Below, one piece after another: positions 20,976-28,500 of a stretch of 30,780 nucleotides of DNA. How positions within the stretch are numbered: position 1 is the stretch's first letter; every line of letters starts with the position of its first letter. The notes under the pieces are model-generated. The model had not been told where the DNA came from, did not search any database, and worked only from the letters and a program-made list of their open reading frames with translations. The position numbers and the translations under genes were made by a program. The stretch lies in the NCBI GenBank assembly GCA_036401335.1, contig DASWVC010000252.1, positions 1-30,780 of the forward strand. The letters run 5' to 3'. This DNA is from DASWVC01 sp036401335 (GTDB lineage: Bacteria; Verrucomicrobiota; Verrucomicrobiia; Chthoniobacterales; JAFAMB01).

Positions 20976-22754
20976 ATGCACCAAAGCCTTCTTTTGTCTA
21001 AACCCGGTCTTCGCGCCCTTAGCCTGAACCAGGAGGCCGAACTTCGACTTTGGGAAAAACTGGGCATCGCCGGCCTGGTTCTCCTGTGGCTCGGCTTGAG
21101 AAGTTTTTCGGTTTATGATCACTTGTGGGATTCAGACGAAGCGCAGCACCTGCACGTGGTCTGGGAATGGACACAAGGCCTGCTTCCTTACCGCGATTTT
21201 TTCGACAATCACACGCCTTTGTTCCACGTGCTCTTTGCGCCGGTGCTCCGGCTCTTCGGCGAACGCGCCGACATCATCGAGCTTATGCGAGGGTGCATGG
21301 TGCCGCTCATTGCGCTGATCTTCTGGTGCACCTACCGCATCGGCGCCCAGGTTTTCTCGCGCCGGGTGGGAATCATCGCCGCCCTGCTTGGCGCATTCTA
21401 CCCGCACCACTTTTTCAAAATTGGAGAGTTCCGCACGGACGTTCTCTGGACGGTTTTCTGGATGCTGAGCCTGGTCTGGTTGACCCGGCCGGGCCGGATG
21501 CGTCGGCATGAATTTCTGGCGGGTCTGGCGCTTGGGGCTGCCTTTGCCGCCTCGCAAAAGACCGTGTTGCTTGCGTTGGTGTTGTTGGCGGGAACGGCCG
21601 GCACGTTGCTGTTGACGCGGCTTGGCCGCCGGCACGCAATGGATGGGGAGACGCCGCCCATGCGGTCCTGGCGTCCCCTGGGACCCTGGTTTTGGCTGGG
21701 GTTGTGCCTGGTGCCGGCCGGTTTTCTGGGGTTCTTCTGGGCGGAAGGAGCCTGGTCGCGGATGGTCTATTGCGTCGTCAGGTTCAACCTTTCAACCGGG
21801 GAGGAAATGCTCCATCGGCCCGCCTGGCTGGACCCGAACCAAGCCAGGTTCTGGCTCATTGTGCCGACCGCGGTTGTAGCCTGGCAGATTTGGCAACGTT
21901 CTTTTTCCGCGGATCGCGCCCGGCGGCAGGTCTTTCTGTTATTGGTCGGAGGCAGCTATTGCACCGTGTTGTTCGGGCTGTGGACGGTGGTCTCGGCCCA
22001 GGATTACCTTCCGTATTACCCGGTCTGGTTGATTGGCGTCGTCGCGGGGCTGGCTTGGCTCGGCGGGACCATTGTCCGGTGGGCGGGTAACCGTGAGGAG
22101 CTGGTGCGCGCGTTGCTGGTCCTGCTGCTCTTTGGCGCGGAAATCACCTGGCTGGTCAAGGATTTCCATTTTTCCAGGCACCGCAACCAGTTTAAGATTG
22201 AGCAGGTCCGCGAGGTGCTGGCCCTGACACGCCCGGATGAGGCCGTCCTGGACGCCAAAGGCGGCAGCATTTACCGGCCGCGTGCTGTCCCTTACGTGAT
22301 GGAAACGTTAACCCGGTGGCGCATGAGAGAGGGACAATTGGCCAACGATGTTCCCCAGCGCCTTGTTCAGCAACGCACGGCCGTTGCCATTAACCTTTCC
22401 TGGTTCCCTCGGCAGACCCAGGACTTTATTAACGCCAACTACGTTTGGGTGGGTTTAGTCCATGTAGCCGGCAAAACTTTGTTCCCGGGCGAGGACGGGC
22501 CGTGCAATTTCCAGGTGTTGATTCCTGGCCGTTACCGGGTGGTGAGTGCCCAGGGCTCTGTCTCCGGCCGGTTGGACGGTCACGCGGTCGGGGAGGAGAC
22601 ATTGGAGTTGGAACCGGGCCCTCACCGTTTCCAGTCCGATCAACCGGTGGTCGGGCCTATTTACCTCCTGGCCGAACAAGCGGTTGCACGCGGCTTTACC
22701 CCGTTCAACGAGGCGCTTAAATCCCTCGAGCCCGGGCGCAAATACGCCGATTAG
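20976..22754 (+). CDS. GT-C fold glycosyltransferase (ArnT/PMT-like, family 39 type)
   Basis: A 592-residue integral membrane protein with about ten or more hydrophobic segments. The first periplasmic loop has the acidic motif of GT-C enzymes, DHLWDSDEAQHLHVVWEW, followed by GLLPYRDFFDNHTPLFHVLF, a block widespread in the PMT/GT39 and related DUF2029-like membrane transferases. These enzymes transfer a sugar from a polyprenyl-phosphate donor to protein, lipid A or glycan on the outer face of the inner membrane. The C-terminal 150 residues are soluble. A TTG directly before the ATG at 20976 could also start translation; no Shine-Dalgarno is visible. Donor and acceptor are unknown. A second, divergent family member lies at 25542. 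Confidence 0.82.
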   Translation: MHQSLLLSKPGLRALSLNQEAELRLWEKLGIAGLVLLWLGLRSFSVYDHLWDSDEAQHLHVVWEWTQGLLPYRDFFDNHTPLFHVLFAPVLRLFGERADIIELMRGCMVPLIALIFWCTYRIGAQVFSRRVGIIAALLGAFYPHHFFKIGEFRTDVLWTVFWMLSLVWLTRPGRMRRHEFLAGLALGAAFAASQKTVLLALVLLAGTAGTLLLTRLGRRHAMDGETPPMRSWRPLGPWFWLGLCLVPAGFLGFFWAEGAWSRMVYCVVRFNLSTGEEMLHRPAWLDPNQARFWLIVPTAVVAWQIWQRSFSADRARRQVFLLLVGGSYCTVLFGLWTVVSAQDYLPYYPVWLIGVVAGLAWLGGTIVRWAGNREELVRALLVLLLFGAEITWLVKDFHFSRHRNQFKIEQVREVLALTRPDEAVLDAKGGSIYRPRAVPYVMETLTRWRMREGQLANDVPQRLVQQRTAVAINLSWFPRQTQDFINANYVWVGLVHVAGKTLFPGEDGPCNFQVLIPGRYRVVSAQGSVSGRLDGHAVGEETLELEPGPHRFQSDQPVVGPIYLLAEQAVARGFTPFNEALKSLEPGRKYAD

Positions 22755-22810
22755 AGCAATATTCCGTTTGTGAGGAGTCCTTTCCGAAAAGCTCCCTTAC
22801 AAGGGGGGCC

Positions 22811-22840
22811 GGAGGGGCGCTTGAGGACAAGCTCCCCGAC
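22811..22840 (-). repeat. REP-like hairpin element, copy 6 (reverse orientation)
   Basis: Read on minus: GGTCGGGGA as a degenerate head, then GCTTG, loop TCCT, CAAGC (stem-loop 22819-22832), then GCCCCTCC. It is inverted relative to copy 7, 20 bp away; together they look like a paired REP unit. Confidence 0.6.
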
Positions 22841-22860
22841 CAGGAGGGCGTCCAACCGGT

Positions 22861-22890
22861 CCGGTAGGGGCGCTTGTCCTCAAGCGCTCC
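22861..22890 (+). repeat. REP-like hairpin element, copy 7
   Basis: Head CCGGTAGGG at 22861-22869, then a perfect seven-pair hairpin GCGCTTG (22870-22876), loop TCCT, CAAGCGC (22881-22887). The sequence after it includes CAGCGCCCGGGGAG, shared with the gaps at 11240 and 28457. Confidence 0.8.
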
Positions 22891-22980
22891 CTTCAGCGCC
22901 CGGGGAGAGATCGACGTCTACAGGAGGCGAGCAGGGCAGGCCGGCCGGGTCCAGTCCACTCGTGCGCACCCCGCAGGACA

Positions 22981-23010
22981 TTGCTGTTCATTGCTGTTCA
23001 TTGCTTCAGC
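22981..23010 (-). repeat. 10-bp tandem repeat, locus 3 (overlaps a stop codon)
   Basis: Two perfect units TTGCTGTTCA (22981-22990, 22991-23000) and a closing unit TTGCTTCAGC. On the minus strand the codons CTG AAG CAA TGA end the HELSH gene, the same Leu-Lys-Gln-stop as at the thioesterase gene. Confidence 0.75.
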
Positions 23011-23759
23011 TGTGCGGCCCGAAGCGTGACATCCGAAAAATCCATGGCTCCTTGCAGCAATTCGCTTCCAAAGGAGTGAAGGGTCACGTCCCGGCTGGCC
23101 ACGATCAGCATGAGGCTGAGGATGACGAAATTTGCCAGGTAGATCAGCATCATCGAAAAGAAGGTGCCGTGTTCGATCAGGTCAGTCTGTCCGTTCCAGA
23201 GCATCCAAATCGTAAAGGTCACATGAAATAACCAGGTAAAACCGACGGCCCCAAAAACCCAGCGCCGGTACGGCTCGACGTCGGTGAACGCGCTGAGGCC
23301 GGCGTAAATCAGGAGCACCAGGACGCTGTAGATGGGGAAAAAGTACGGCGCCAACGCGATCCAGAAGTTGGTTTTATCGGTGACGATGTAACCGCCATGG
23401 CGGCTGACTTTGAATTTTGTGACCCGGCCGCCCATCAGCCAGACCCAGATGACGTGGCTGAGCTCATGGCCAAAAACGTACAATAACAGCGGCCGGGGCA
23501 GCCCGAAAAAGGTGATGAGCCAGAGAACAGACCCCAGGGCGAAGAACCAGAACTCTTCCGTGGCCCAGAAGCCATGGTGGATGGTTGCCTTTGAAAAAGA
23601 CGAAAAGAAAGCCCGGGTCAACACAAAGGCCGGCGGGACCAGGAAAACCGCAATGACCTGTTTCAACCAACGAACCGGGATTACCCATTCGGTGGGCAGT
23701 TCCGCTCTTCCGGCCTTCAAGGCGGTTCCGAGTTGGTGACGGCGACGGTTCGACGGCAC
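22998..23759 (-). CDS. HELSH-motif membrane protein, putative M50-like metallopeptidase
   Basis: A 253-residue protein with about six hydrophobic segments. The motif GHELSHVIWVWLMGGRV (His98, Glu99, His102) lies in or at a membrane helix, as in intramembrane site-2-type (M50) zinc proteases, and the Gly-Gly after it also fits. The canonical second motif of the family (NxxPxxxxDG) is not evident. The nearest candidate is the segment ALAPYFFPIYSVL about 45 residues later, which lacks an obvious third ligand. It may be a divergent protease or a catalytically changed relative. Family level is therefore provisional. The start is GTG at 23759, without a clear ribosome site. It is downstream of efp on the same strand after 59 bp. 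Confidence 0.68.
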   Translation of the reverse strand: MPSNRRRHQLGTALKAGRAELPTEWVIPVRWLKQVIAVFLVPPAFVLTRAFFSSFSKATIHHGFWATEEFWFFALGSVLWLITFFGLPRPLLLYVFGHELSHVIWVWLMGGRVTKFKVSRHGGYIVTDKTNFWIALAPYFFPIYSVLVLLIYAGLSAFTDVEPYRRWVFGAVGFTWLFHVTFTIWMLWNGQTDLIEHGTFFSMMLIYLANFVILSLMLIVASRDVTLHSFGSELLQGAMDFSDVTLRAAQLKQ

Positions 23760-23818
23760 AGGTTGGATGTTGGGCTTTTTAGCAGTTGCCTTTTCCTGCC
23801 GGCGTTATCGCCTGGCGC

Positions 23819-24376
23819 TCAGGCCCGCCCCATGTACCCGCCGCTTCGGGTATCGACCTTGATGATCTCGCCCTCTTTGATGAACAAGGGAACCTGGATC
23901 GTTTTGCCGGTTTCGAGTTTGGCAGGTTTTTGGACGTTGTTGGCGCTGTCCCCGCGAAGGCCCTCGGCCGATTCAATCACCTTCAAGTTAACCGAAGAGG
24001 GAAGTTCAACCTCGACCGGTTTGCCTTCGGCGTACAAAACGTCCACGGCAAGGTTTTCGCTCAGGTAGTCGGCGGCATTGGCCAGCAACGGGGCGCTCAG
24101 GGTTTCCGATTCATAGGTGTCCGGGTCGATGAACACATACCCATCCTGGTCTTTGTAGCTGTACTCGAGCTTGCGACGGTTGACGTCAACGAGTTCCACG
24201 CTTTCGGTTGAGCTGAAGCGAACGTTGCTCGATTTGCTGGTGCGAATGCTGCGGATGGTTGCCTGGACGAAAGCCCGGAGGTTACCCGGGGTGCGGTGCT
24301 GGACTTCCAGCACCACGGCGACATCGCCATGGTACCGGATTGCCATGCCTTTTCGGAGATCGTTTGCTGCTGCCAT
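23819..24376 (-). CDS. efp: translation elongation factor P with Asn at the modification position
   Basis: A 185-residue EF-P, the factor that rescues ribosomes stalled on consecutive prolines. All three domains are present: KOW-like domain I (residues 1-65), the OB domain starting near TESVELVDVNRRKLEYSYKDQDGYVFID, and a C-terminal OB domain ending in GEIIKVDTRSGGYMGRA. The domain I tip is HRTPGNLRAFVQA. The position that carries Lys (beta-lysylated or aminopentanol-modified) or Arg (rhamnosylated) in studied EF-Ps is Asn32, and an Arg is found two residues on at position 34. No epmA, epmB, earP or ymfI-like gene is in the window. The upstream neighbour on the same strand, kpsF, is 50 bp away. 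Confidence 0.95.
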   Translation of the reverse strand: MAAANDLRKGMAIRYHGDVAVVLEVQHRTPGNLRAFVQATIRSIRTSKSSNVRFSSTESVELVDVNRRKLEYSYKDQDGYVFIDPDTYESETLSAPLLANAADYLSENLAVDVLYAEGKPVEVELPSSVNLKVIESAEGLRGDSANNVQKPAKLETGKTIQVPLFIKEGEIIKVDTRSGGYMGRA

Positions 24377-24426
24377 AAAAAGCGCGAAATAAGGTGGTTG
24401 GGGTGGACCGGGGGGAGCCGTTACGA

Positions 24427-25410
24427 TTACAGAAGCTTCAGCTTCGTCAAATCCTGCGAATCGATCAGGCCCACCGGTTGCTGGGCGTCGTTGACCACGA
24501 CCAAGTCGTCAATGCGGTGGTGCTCAAGCGTGTTCAGGACTTCGACGGCCAACCGGTCGGCCTGGATCGTCACCGGGTGGCAGACCATGTAACGTTCCAC
24601 CGGATCATGCACCATGCCGGGGTTTTGCTCGAAGGCGCGGACGAAGTCGCCATGGGTGAAAATGCCGGCCAGGCGATCGGTTCCGTCCACGACCACCGCA
24701 AGGCCCGCCCGGCACTCGTTCATCCCGTGCAGGACGCTTAATACCGTGTCATCCGGAGCAGCTTTGGGCATGCGTGCACTCGGGCGCATGACGTCGCTTA
24801 CTTTCTGCAGCAGCGCCCGGCCAAGCTGGCCGGCCGGGTGGAACCTGGCAAAATCTTCCTTGCGGAACCCCCGCGCCTCGAGCAGCACCATCGCCAGTGC
24901 GTCGCCCAAAGCCAACATTACCGTCGTGCTGGACGTCGGCGCCAGGTTGAGGGGACAAGCTTCCGTCACCACACCGCAATCGAGGACCACGTCGCTGTGC
25001 CGGGCCAGGGTGGACGACGGGTCCCCGGTCAGCGCAATCAACTTGATGTCGAACCTTTTCAGGACCGGCAGAATGTTCAGCAATTCAACGGTTTCCCCAC
25101 TGTAGCTCAAGGCCAGAACTGCATCGCCGTCAGCCACGATGCCAATGTCACCGTGCAAAGCGTTGAGCGCATTCAGGACTACGGCCGGGCTGCCCGTACT
25201 TGTCAGGGTGGCGGCCACTTTCTGACTGATGTCGCCGGATTTGCCAATGCCCAGGGTGATGATTTTTTTGCTCTGGCCGAGCACCGTCAGGAGAACTTCG
25301 ATGGCTCGGTCAAAACTGGCGTCCAGGCGAGCGGCCAATCGCAACAACTCGGCCGCCTCGGTCTGCAGAACCTGGCGGGCTTGATTGACGTAGCTGCTCG
25401 AAAACGTCAT
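24427..25410 (-). CDS. kpsF: D-arabinose 5-phosphate isomerase (SIS plus tandem CBS domains)
   Basis: A 327-residue enzyme converting D-ribulose 5-phosphate to D-arabinose 5-phosphate, the first step to Kdo for lipopolysaccharide. The SIS domain (about residues 35-180) has the sugar-phosphate loop ALSYSGET, the active-site block NALHGDIGIV with the key His, and APTSSTT. The linker FARFHPAGQLGR is as in KdsD/KpsF/GutQ. Two CBS domains fill residues 205-327. KdsD, KpsF and GutQ cannot be separated by reading, so the symbol is the usual family name. The gene supports an outer membrane with Kdo-containing lipid. It is divergent from the second glycosyltransferase gene across 131 bp. Confidence 0.92.
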   Translation of the reverse strand: MTFSSSYVNQARQVLQTEAAELLRLAARLDASFDRAIEVLLTVLGQSKKIITLGIGKSGDISQKVAATLTSTGSPAVVLNALNALHGDIGIVADGDAVLALSYSGETVELLNILPVLKRFDIKLIALTGDPSSTLARHSDVVLDCGVVTEACPLNLAPTSSTTVMLALGDALAMVLLEARGFRKEDFARFHPAGQLGRALLQKVSDVMRPSARMPKAAPDDTVLSVLHGMNECRAGLAVVVDGTDRLAGIFTHGDFVRAFEQNPGMVHDPVERYMVCHPVTIQADRLAVEVLNTLEHHRIDDLVVVNDAQQPVGLIDSQDLTKLKLL

Positions 25411-25530
25411 CGGCGGAGCTCCCAGTGTACCCGGGCGACGCGGAGAAGCAACGCTTCACCGATTTGGGCACGGCAAAAACCTTCCGGACCTCCCCGAGGC
25501 CAAGCCGCGAAAATTGGATTGCCTCGCTTT

Positions 25531-25534
25531 GGAG
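25531..25534 (+). promoter_or_regulatory. ribosome binding site that decides the start of the second glycosyltransferase
   Basis: GGAG lies seven bases upstream of the ATG at 25542. The frame is open from a GTG at 25425, but the extra 39 residues would be non-hydrophobic and without family features, so this site favours the later start. Confidence 0.4.
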
Positions 25535-25541
25535 ATGCGGG

Positions 25542-27362
25542 ATGGTGCGGGTCAGCGGCATGAAGGCAGTTACCACGGACAAACCGGTGCTTTTTCCTGG
25601 GCCGTCTCCACGCCTGAACCGCCAGGGAGGATGGGGCTTGTTGGCGGTGCTCGTTCTGGCGGTCGGTTACTACGGCTCGTATGCGCTTTCCGGGCTGGAT
25701 TTTATGGGTGAGGGCGGCACCGTCGCCGTGATCGCCCAACGATTGGCAGAAGGCCAAAAGCCAATCGTGGACACTTTCCTTGGCTACAACGTCCTCTGGT
25801 TTTACCCCATCGTCGGTTTGTTCAAGGTGTTTGGACCAAGCTTCACGGCGATCCGCTTCTTTTTCTTTACCCTTTGTACCCTCACCGCGCTGATCGGCTG
25901 CAAGACCGTGTACCGCGCCACTGGCCGGATCTGGCTGGCGGTGGGAACGGGGATCTTGCTGGTGCTGGTGCCAGGGATGCAGTTCCGCAACTACATGGGC
26001 CTTCTGCCGGTCGCAAACCTGGCGTTGCTGGGTGAAACTGTGGCGGGGCAGCACCGCTCGTCGCTCAAGCAGGTGGCCTGGATCGCGGCGGAAGCCGTCC
26101 TGCTCGGCCTGACGTTCCTCATCCGGATCGACCTCGGCCTGTTTCTTACCGTCCTGATTTTGGGCGTCCTCGCCGTCCGCCTGGCGATTGGCCCGGGCAG
26201 CCGGCTGGAACGGCTGGGGTTTACCGGGATTTTTTTGCTGCTGCTCCCGCTTGGATTTGCCCTCACGCACTGGCCGGTGGACGCTTACGCTGCCCGTCAT
26301 GGATTTCGACGGGAATTCTGGGCGCAATACACTTATTGGGCGGCGTACGTCCAGTCCCAGGCGTTGACCCTTATTCCGCGCCCGAGCCCGGCCGGGAAGC
26401 CGTTGCCGCCCGGCGGTGTGCCAGTTTCGCCGGCGCCTCCCCAAGGCGAAACCAAACCCAAGGTTCAGGAAGCCGACCGCCGCCCGCGGCCGCTTCCCCC
26501 ATTGAAGGACGTGTTTCTGGCCAGGCGGGCAAAACAACGCGAACTGGCTTATATCATCTATTACCCAGTGTTTGCGATCCTCGTGCTTGGGGCCGCGCTG
26601 CTGTTCCTCTTCGTGAAAAGTTTTCGTCGCCCGGGCTTAAGGGCGCCCTGCCTCTGGCTGGCGCTGGGGCTTGGTGTCACGTCAACCCTTTTTCCTCAGT
26701 ACCTCTTCTTTCGGCCGGATCCTCCCCACGTCAGCGAAATGATGTGCCCGTTCATCGTGTTGGCTGCCTTGACGCTGGAAGGGGCAATGGCGTGCATCCG
26801 GCAGACACCGAGCCGGGCATTGAGGTGGACCGCTGCAGGATGGATCGCACTTACGGTGATTCACCTGGCCATTTACGTGCGGTACGGTTTGAAACAGCCT
26901 TCGATGGGAAGCATTGCGTTGCGTCAACCTCACGCCGTCAGGTTTGTGGCCGACAACGGCGTGGCGGCTTACCTTCCGGCCACGCTCAAACGCGAGTGCC
27001 AGCAACTTTACCAGGTGATTCACCGGTACGCCGGACCGGACGACTACGTGGTGTGCTACCCCTACGGGCCGACGGTCAATTTCATGACCAACCGGCCGTC
27101 TTACCAATGGAACCTTTACGTCGACAATGTCACCCGGCCAAGCGGGTTCGACGCCCAAACCATTGCCCAGATGGAGCGGTACCGCCCGGCGGTGGTCTTG
27201 GTCGACGACGTTCCCATGAATGAAACGCCTTCGTCCCGTTTCAGCGGATGGGCAGCTGCAACCCTGGCTTACGTGCGAAATAAGTACCATTATGTGGGCA
27301 CGTACATGCGCAATGAAGTTTACGTGCGCGATTTTGACCGCTTCTTCAGCGCTGACCGTTAA
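25542..27362 (+). CDS. second GT-C fold glycosyltransferase-like membrane protein
   Basis: A 606-residue polytopic protein with about ten hydrophobic segments. The first loop has the GT-C pattern with acidic residues, GLDFMGEGGTVAVIAQRLAEGQ, followed by PIVDTFLGYNVLWFYPIVGLFKVFG, a counterpart of the block in the gene at 20976 (GLLPYRDFFDNHTPLFHVLF). A 45-residue soluble, Pro-rich insert (PRPSPAGKPLPPGG and onwards) lies between helices in the middle. The C-terminal 140 residues are soluble and contain YVVCYPYGPTVNFMTNRPS. It probably uses a polyprenyl-phosphate sugar in the periplasm; donor and acceptor are unknown. The stop TAA shares TTAA with the stop of convergent nfo. Similarity between the two transferases is in the general block layout, not high identity. 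Confidence 0.78.
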   Translation: MVRVSGMKAVTTDKPVLFPGPSPRLNRQGGWGLLAVLVLAVGYYGSYALSGLDFMGEGGTVAVIAQRLAEGQKPIVDTFLGYNVLWFYPIVGLFKVFGPSFTAIRFFFFTLCTLTALIGCKTVYRATGRIWLAVGTGILLVLVPGMQFRNYMGLLPVANLALLGETVAGQHRSSLKQVAWIAAEAVLLGLTFLIRIDLGLFLTVLILGVLAVRLAIGPGSRLERLGFTGIFLLLLPLGFALTHWPVDAYAARHGFRREFWAQYTYWAAYVQSQALTLIPRPSPAGKPLPPGGVPVSPAPPQGETKPKVQEADRRPRPLPPLKDVFLARRAKQRELAYIIYYPVFAILVLGAALLFLFVKSFRRPGLRAPCLWLALGLGVTSTLFPQYLFFRPDPPHVSEMMCPFIVLAALTLEGAMACIRQTPSRALRWTAAGWIALTVIHLAIYVRYGLKQPSMGSIALRQPHAVRFVADNGVAAYLPATLKRECQQLYQVIHRYAGPDDYVVCYPYGPTVNFMTNRPSYQWNLYVDNVTRPSGFDAQTIAQMERYRPAVVLVDDVPMNETPSSRFSGWAAATLAYVRNKYHYVGTYMRNEVYVRDFDRFFSADR

Positions 27363-28309
27363 CCGGGTTGAGGCGGCGGTGTACGGTGTTGGACCGGTCG
27401 CCGTTGTGCCGGAACGAGCAACCGACGCAGCGTAGCCAGGTTCTGAACGTCTTCTTTCAGGTGCGCTTGTTTTGGCGTCTCCAACACCTTGGGAATGCCC
27501 CGGAACTCCGGGGCGTTCATGATTTCGCGAAAAGGGGCCAGGCCGATCTTACCCTTGCCGATGTGTTCGTGGCGATCGACCCGGGATTGCAGGGCCGTTT
27601 TGGAATCATTCAGGTGCCAGGCGGCGAGTCGGTGCAGGCCGACGATTTTGTCGAAAGATTTCATAACGTCCCAAAAACCTGCAGCGAAAGAAATGTCATA
27701 ACCTGCAGCAAAAAGGTGTGCGGTGTCGAGGCACACGTGAAGCCGTTCCGGGAACTCGGAACGCGCGATGATTTCGGCAAGGTGTTCGAATCGGTACCCG
27801 AGGCAGCTGCCCTGGCCCGCAGTTACTTCGAGGGCAATGCCACAACTTTCCGGGGGCCTGGCGCGCAATACGGCATCCAGGCTCGAGGCGACCCGTCGGA
27901 GGGCGTTTTCCTCGCCGTCGCCCAGGTGCGCGCCCGGGTGCAACACGAGAAAAGGCAGTTTTAACTGGTCCGCCCGGACCAGTTCTCCAGTCAGGCTGTG
28001 CTGGCTCTTTTCGAGGAATCCCGGCTTGTTGGTTCCGAGATTGATCAAGTAACCGGTGTGCCCGAACACGCACGTGGGCCGGTCGGCGAATCGCAGAAAA
28101 AGGTCGGCGTCCTTCGACGGAAAAGGTCCGGCAAACCATTGCAGGTTGTTTTTGACGAAAACCTGGATGGCGCTGCACCCGATGGAACGACCGCGCTCGA
28201 GGGCTTTGACGGGTCCTCCTCCAATCGACATGTGAGCACCCAGCAATGGTGCAACTGTTTCAACCGGATCTGCAGGTCGAGCTTTGGTTGCAGGATGCGA
28301 GACGGGCAT
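27359..28309 (-). CDS. nfo: endonuclease IV (AP endonuclease, Nfo)
   Basis: A 316-residue TIM-barrel AP endonuclease that cuts DNA 5' of abasic sites in base-excision repair. All nine zinc ligands of Nfo can be assigned: His26 (LLGAHMS), His84 (FGHTGYLINLG), His124 (LVLHPGAH), Glu161 (ALEVTAGQG), Asp195 and His198 (CLDTAHLF), His232 (WHLNDSK), Asp245 and His247 (DRHEHIGKG) and Glu277 (VLETPK). The usual ENTAGQG reads EVTAGQG. I use the ATG at 28309; the frame stays open to 28456, but those 49 codons run through a REP-like repeat and show no family similarity. An internal ATG at residue 27 would lose His26. The stop overlaps that of the glycosyltransferase gene (TTAA at 27359-27362). Confidence 0.94.
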   Translation of the reverse strand: MPVSHPATKARPADPVETVAPLLGAHMSIGGGPVKALERGRSIGCSAIQVFVKNNLQWFAGPFPSKDADLFLRFADRPTCVFGHTGYLINLGTNKPGFLEKSQHSLTGELVRADQLKLPFLVLHPGAHLGDGEENALRRVASSLDAVLRARPPESCGIALEVTAGQGSCLGYRFEHLAEIIARSEFPERLHVCLDTAHLFAAGYDISFAAGFWDVMKSFDKIVGLHRLAAWHLNDSKTALQSRVDRHEHIGKGKIGLAPFREIMNAPEFRGIPKVLETPKQAHLKEDVQNLATLRRLLVPAQRRPVQHRTPPPQPG

Positions 28310-28375
28310 GGGCAACGATCGTAAACCCCAGGCGAAGAAGCAAGGCCAGGCCTTGGGGGAGGGCGTGTCGGCGGT

Positions 28376-28403
28376 CCGGTAGGGCGGCGAGTCCCGTTGC
28401 TGC
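28376..28403 (+). repeat. REP-like hairpin element, copy 8 (wobble-paired stem)
   Basis: CCGGTAGGG at 28376-28384, then GCGGCGA (28384-28390), loop GTCCCG, TTGCTGC (28397-28403). All seven positions pair if two G-T wobbles are allowed. It has the same loop core as copy 1 but a changed 3' arm. Confidence 0.7.
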
Positions 28404-28433
28404 CGGGGTGTGGGCGTGGAAGTGCATGGACCT

Positions 28434-28460
28434 CCGGTAGGGGTGCTTGTCCTCAAGCGC
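28434..28460 (+). repeat. REP-like hairpin element, copy 9
   Basis: CCGGTAGGG at 28434-28442, then GTGCTTG (28443-28449), loop TCCT, CAAGCGC (28454-28460). One G-T wobble keeps all seven pairs. It is followed by CCGGGGA as in copy 7. It lies 41 bp from the 3' end of the AsmA-like gene. Confidence 0.75.
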
Positions 28461-28500
28461 CCGGGGATATCCGCCTCCCGGGAGAAGCCGCCGTCTGATT

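Larger units (their letters stand above)
22755..22980. other. repeat-filled intergenic region
   Basis: The gap between the convergent glycosyltransferase and HELSH genes contains an inverted pair of REP-like hairpins (22811-22840 and 22861-22890). The filler between them (GAGGGCGTCCAACCGGTCC) resembles a piece of the repeat gap near 11146-11168 (GAGGGCGCCCGTCCGGTCC), so the repeated unit is longer than the hairpins. I see no gene in it. Confidence 0.6.

Noticed and set aside
25407..26537. A 376-codon minus-strand frame opposite the second glycosyltransferase
   Set aside because: Low-complexity Gln/Arg-rich translation with no motif; it overlaps a membrane protein with proper hydrophobic segments.
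28310..28456. A 49-residue N-terminal extension of endonuclease IV
   Set aside because: It would translate a REP-like copy and spacer, and lacks family similarity; the ATG at 28309 already includes all zinc ligands.
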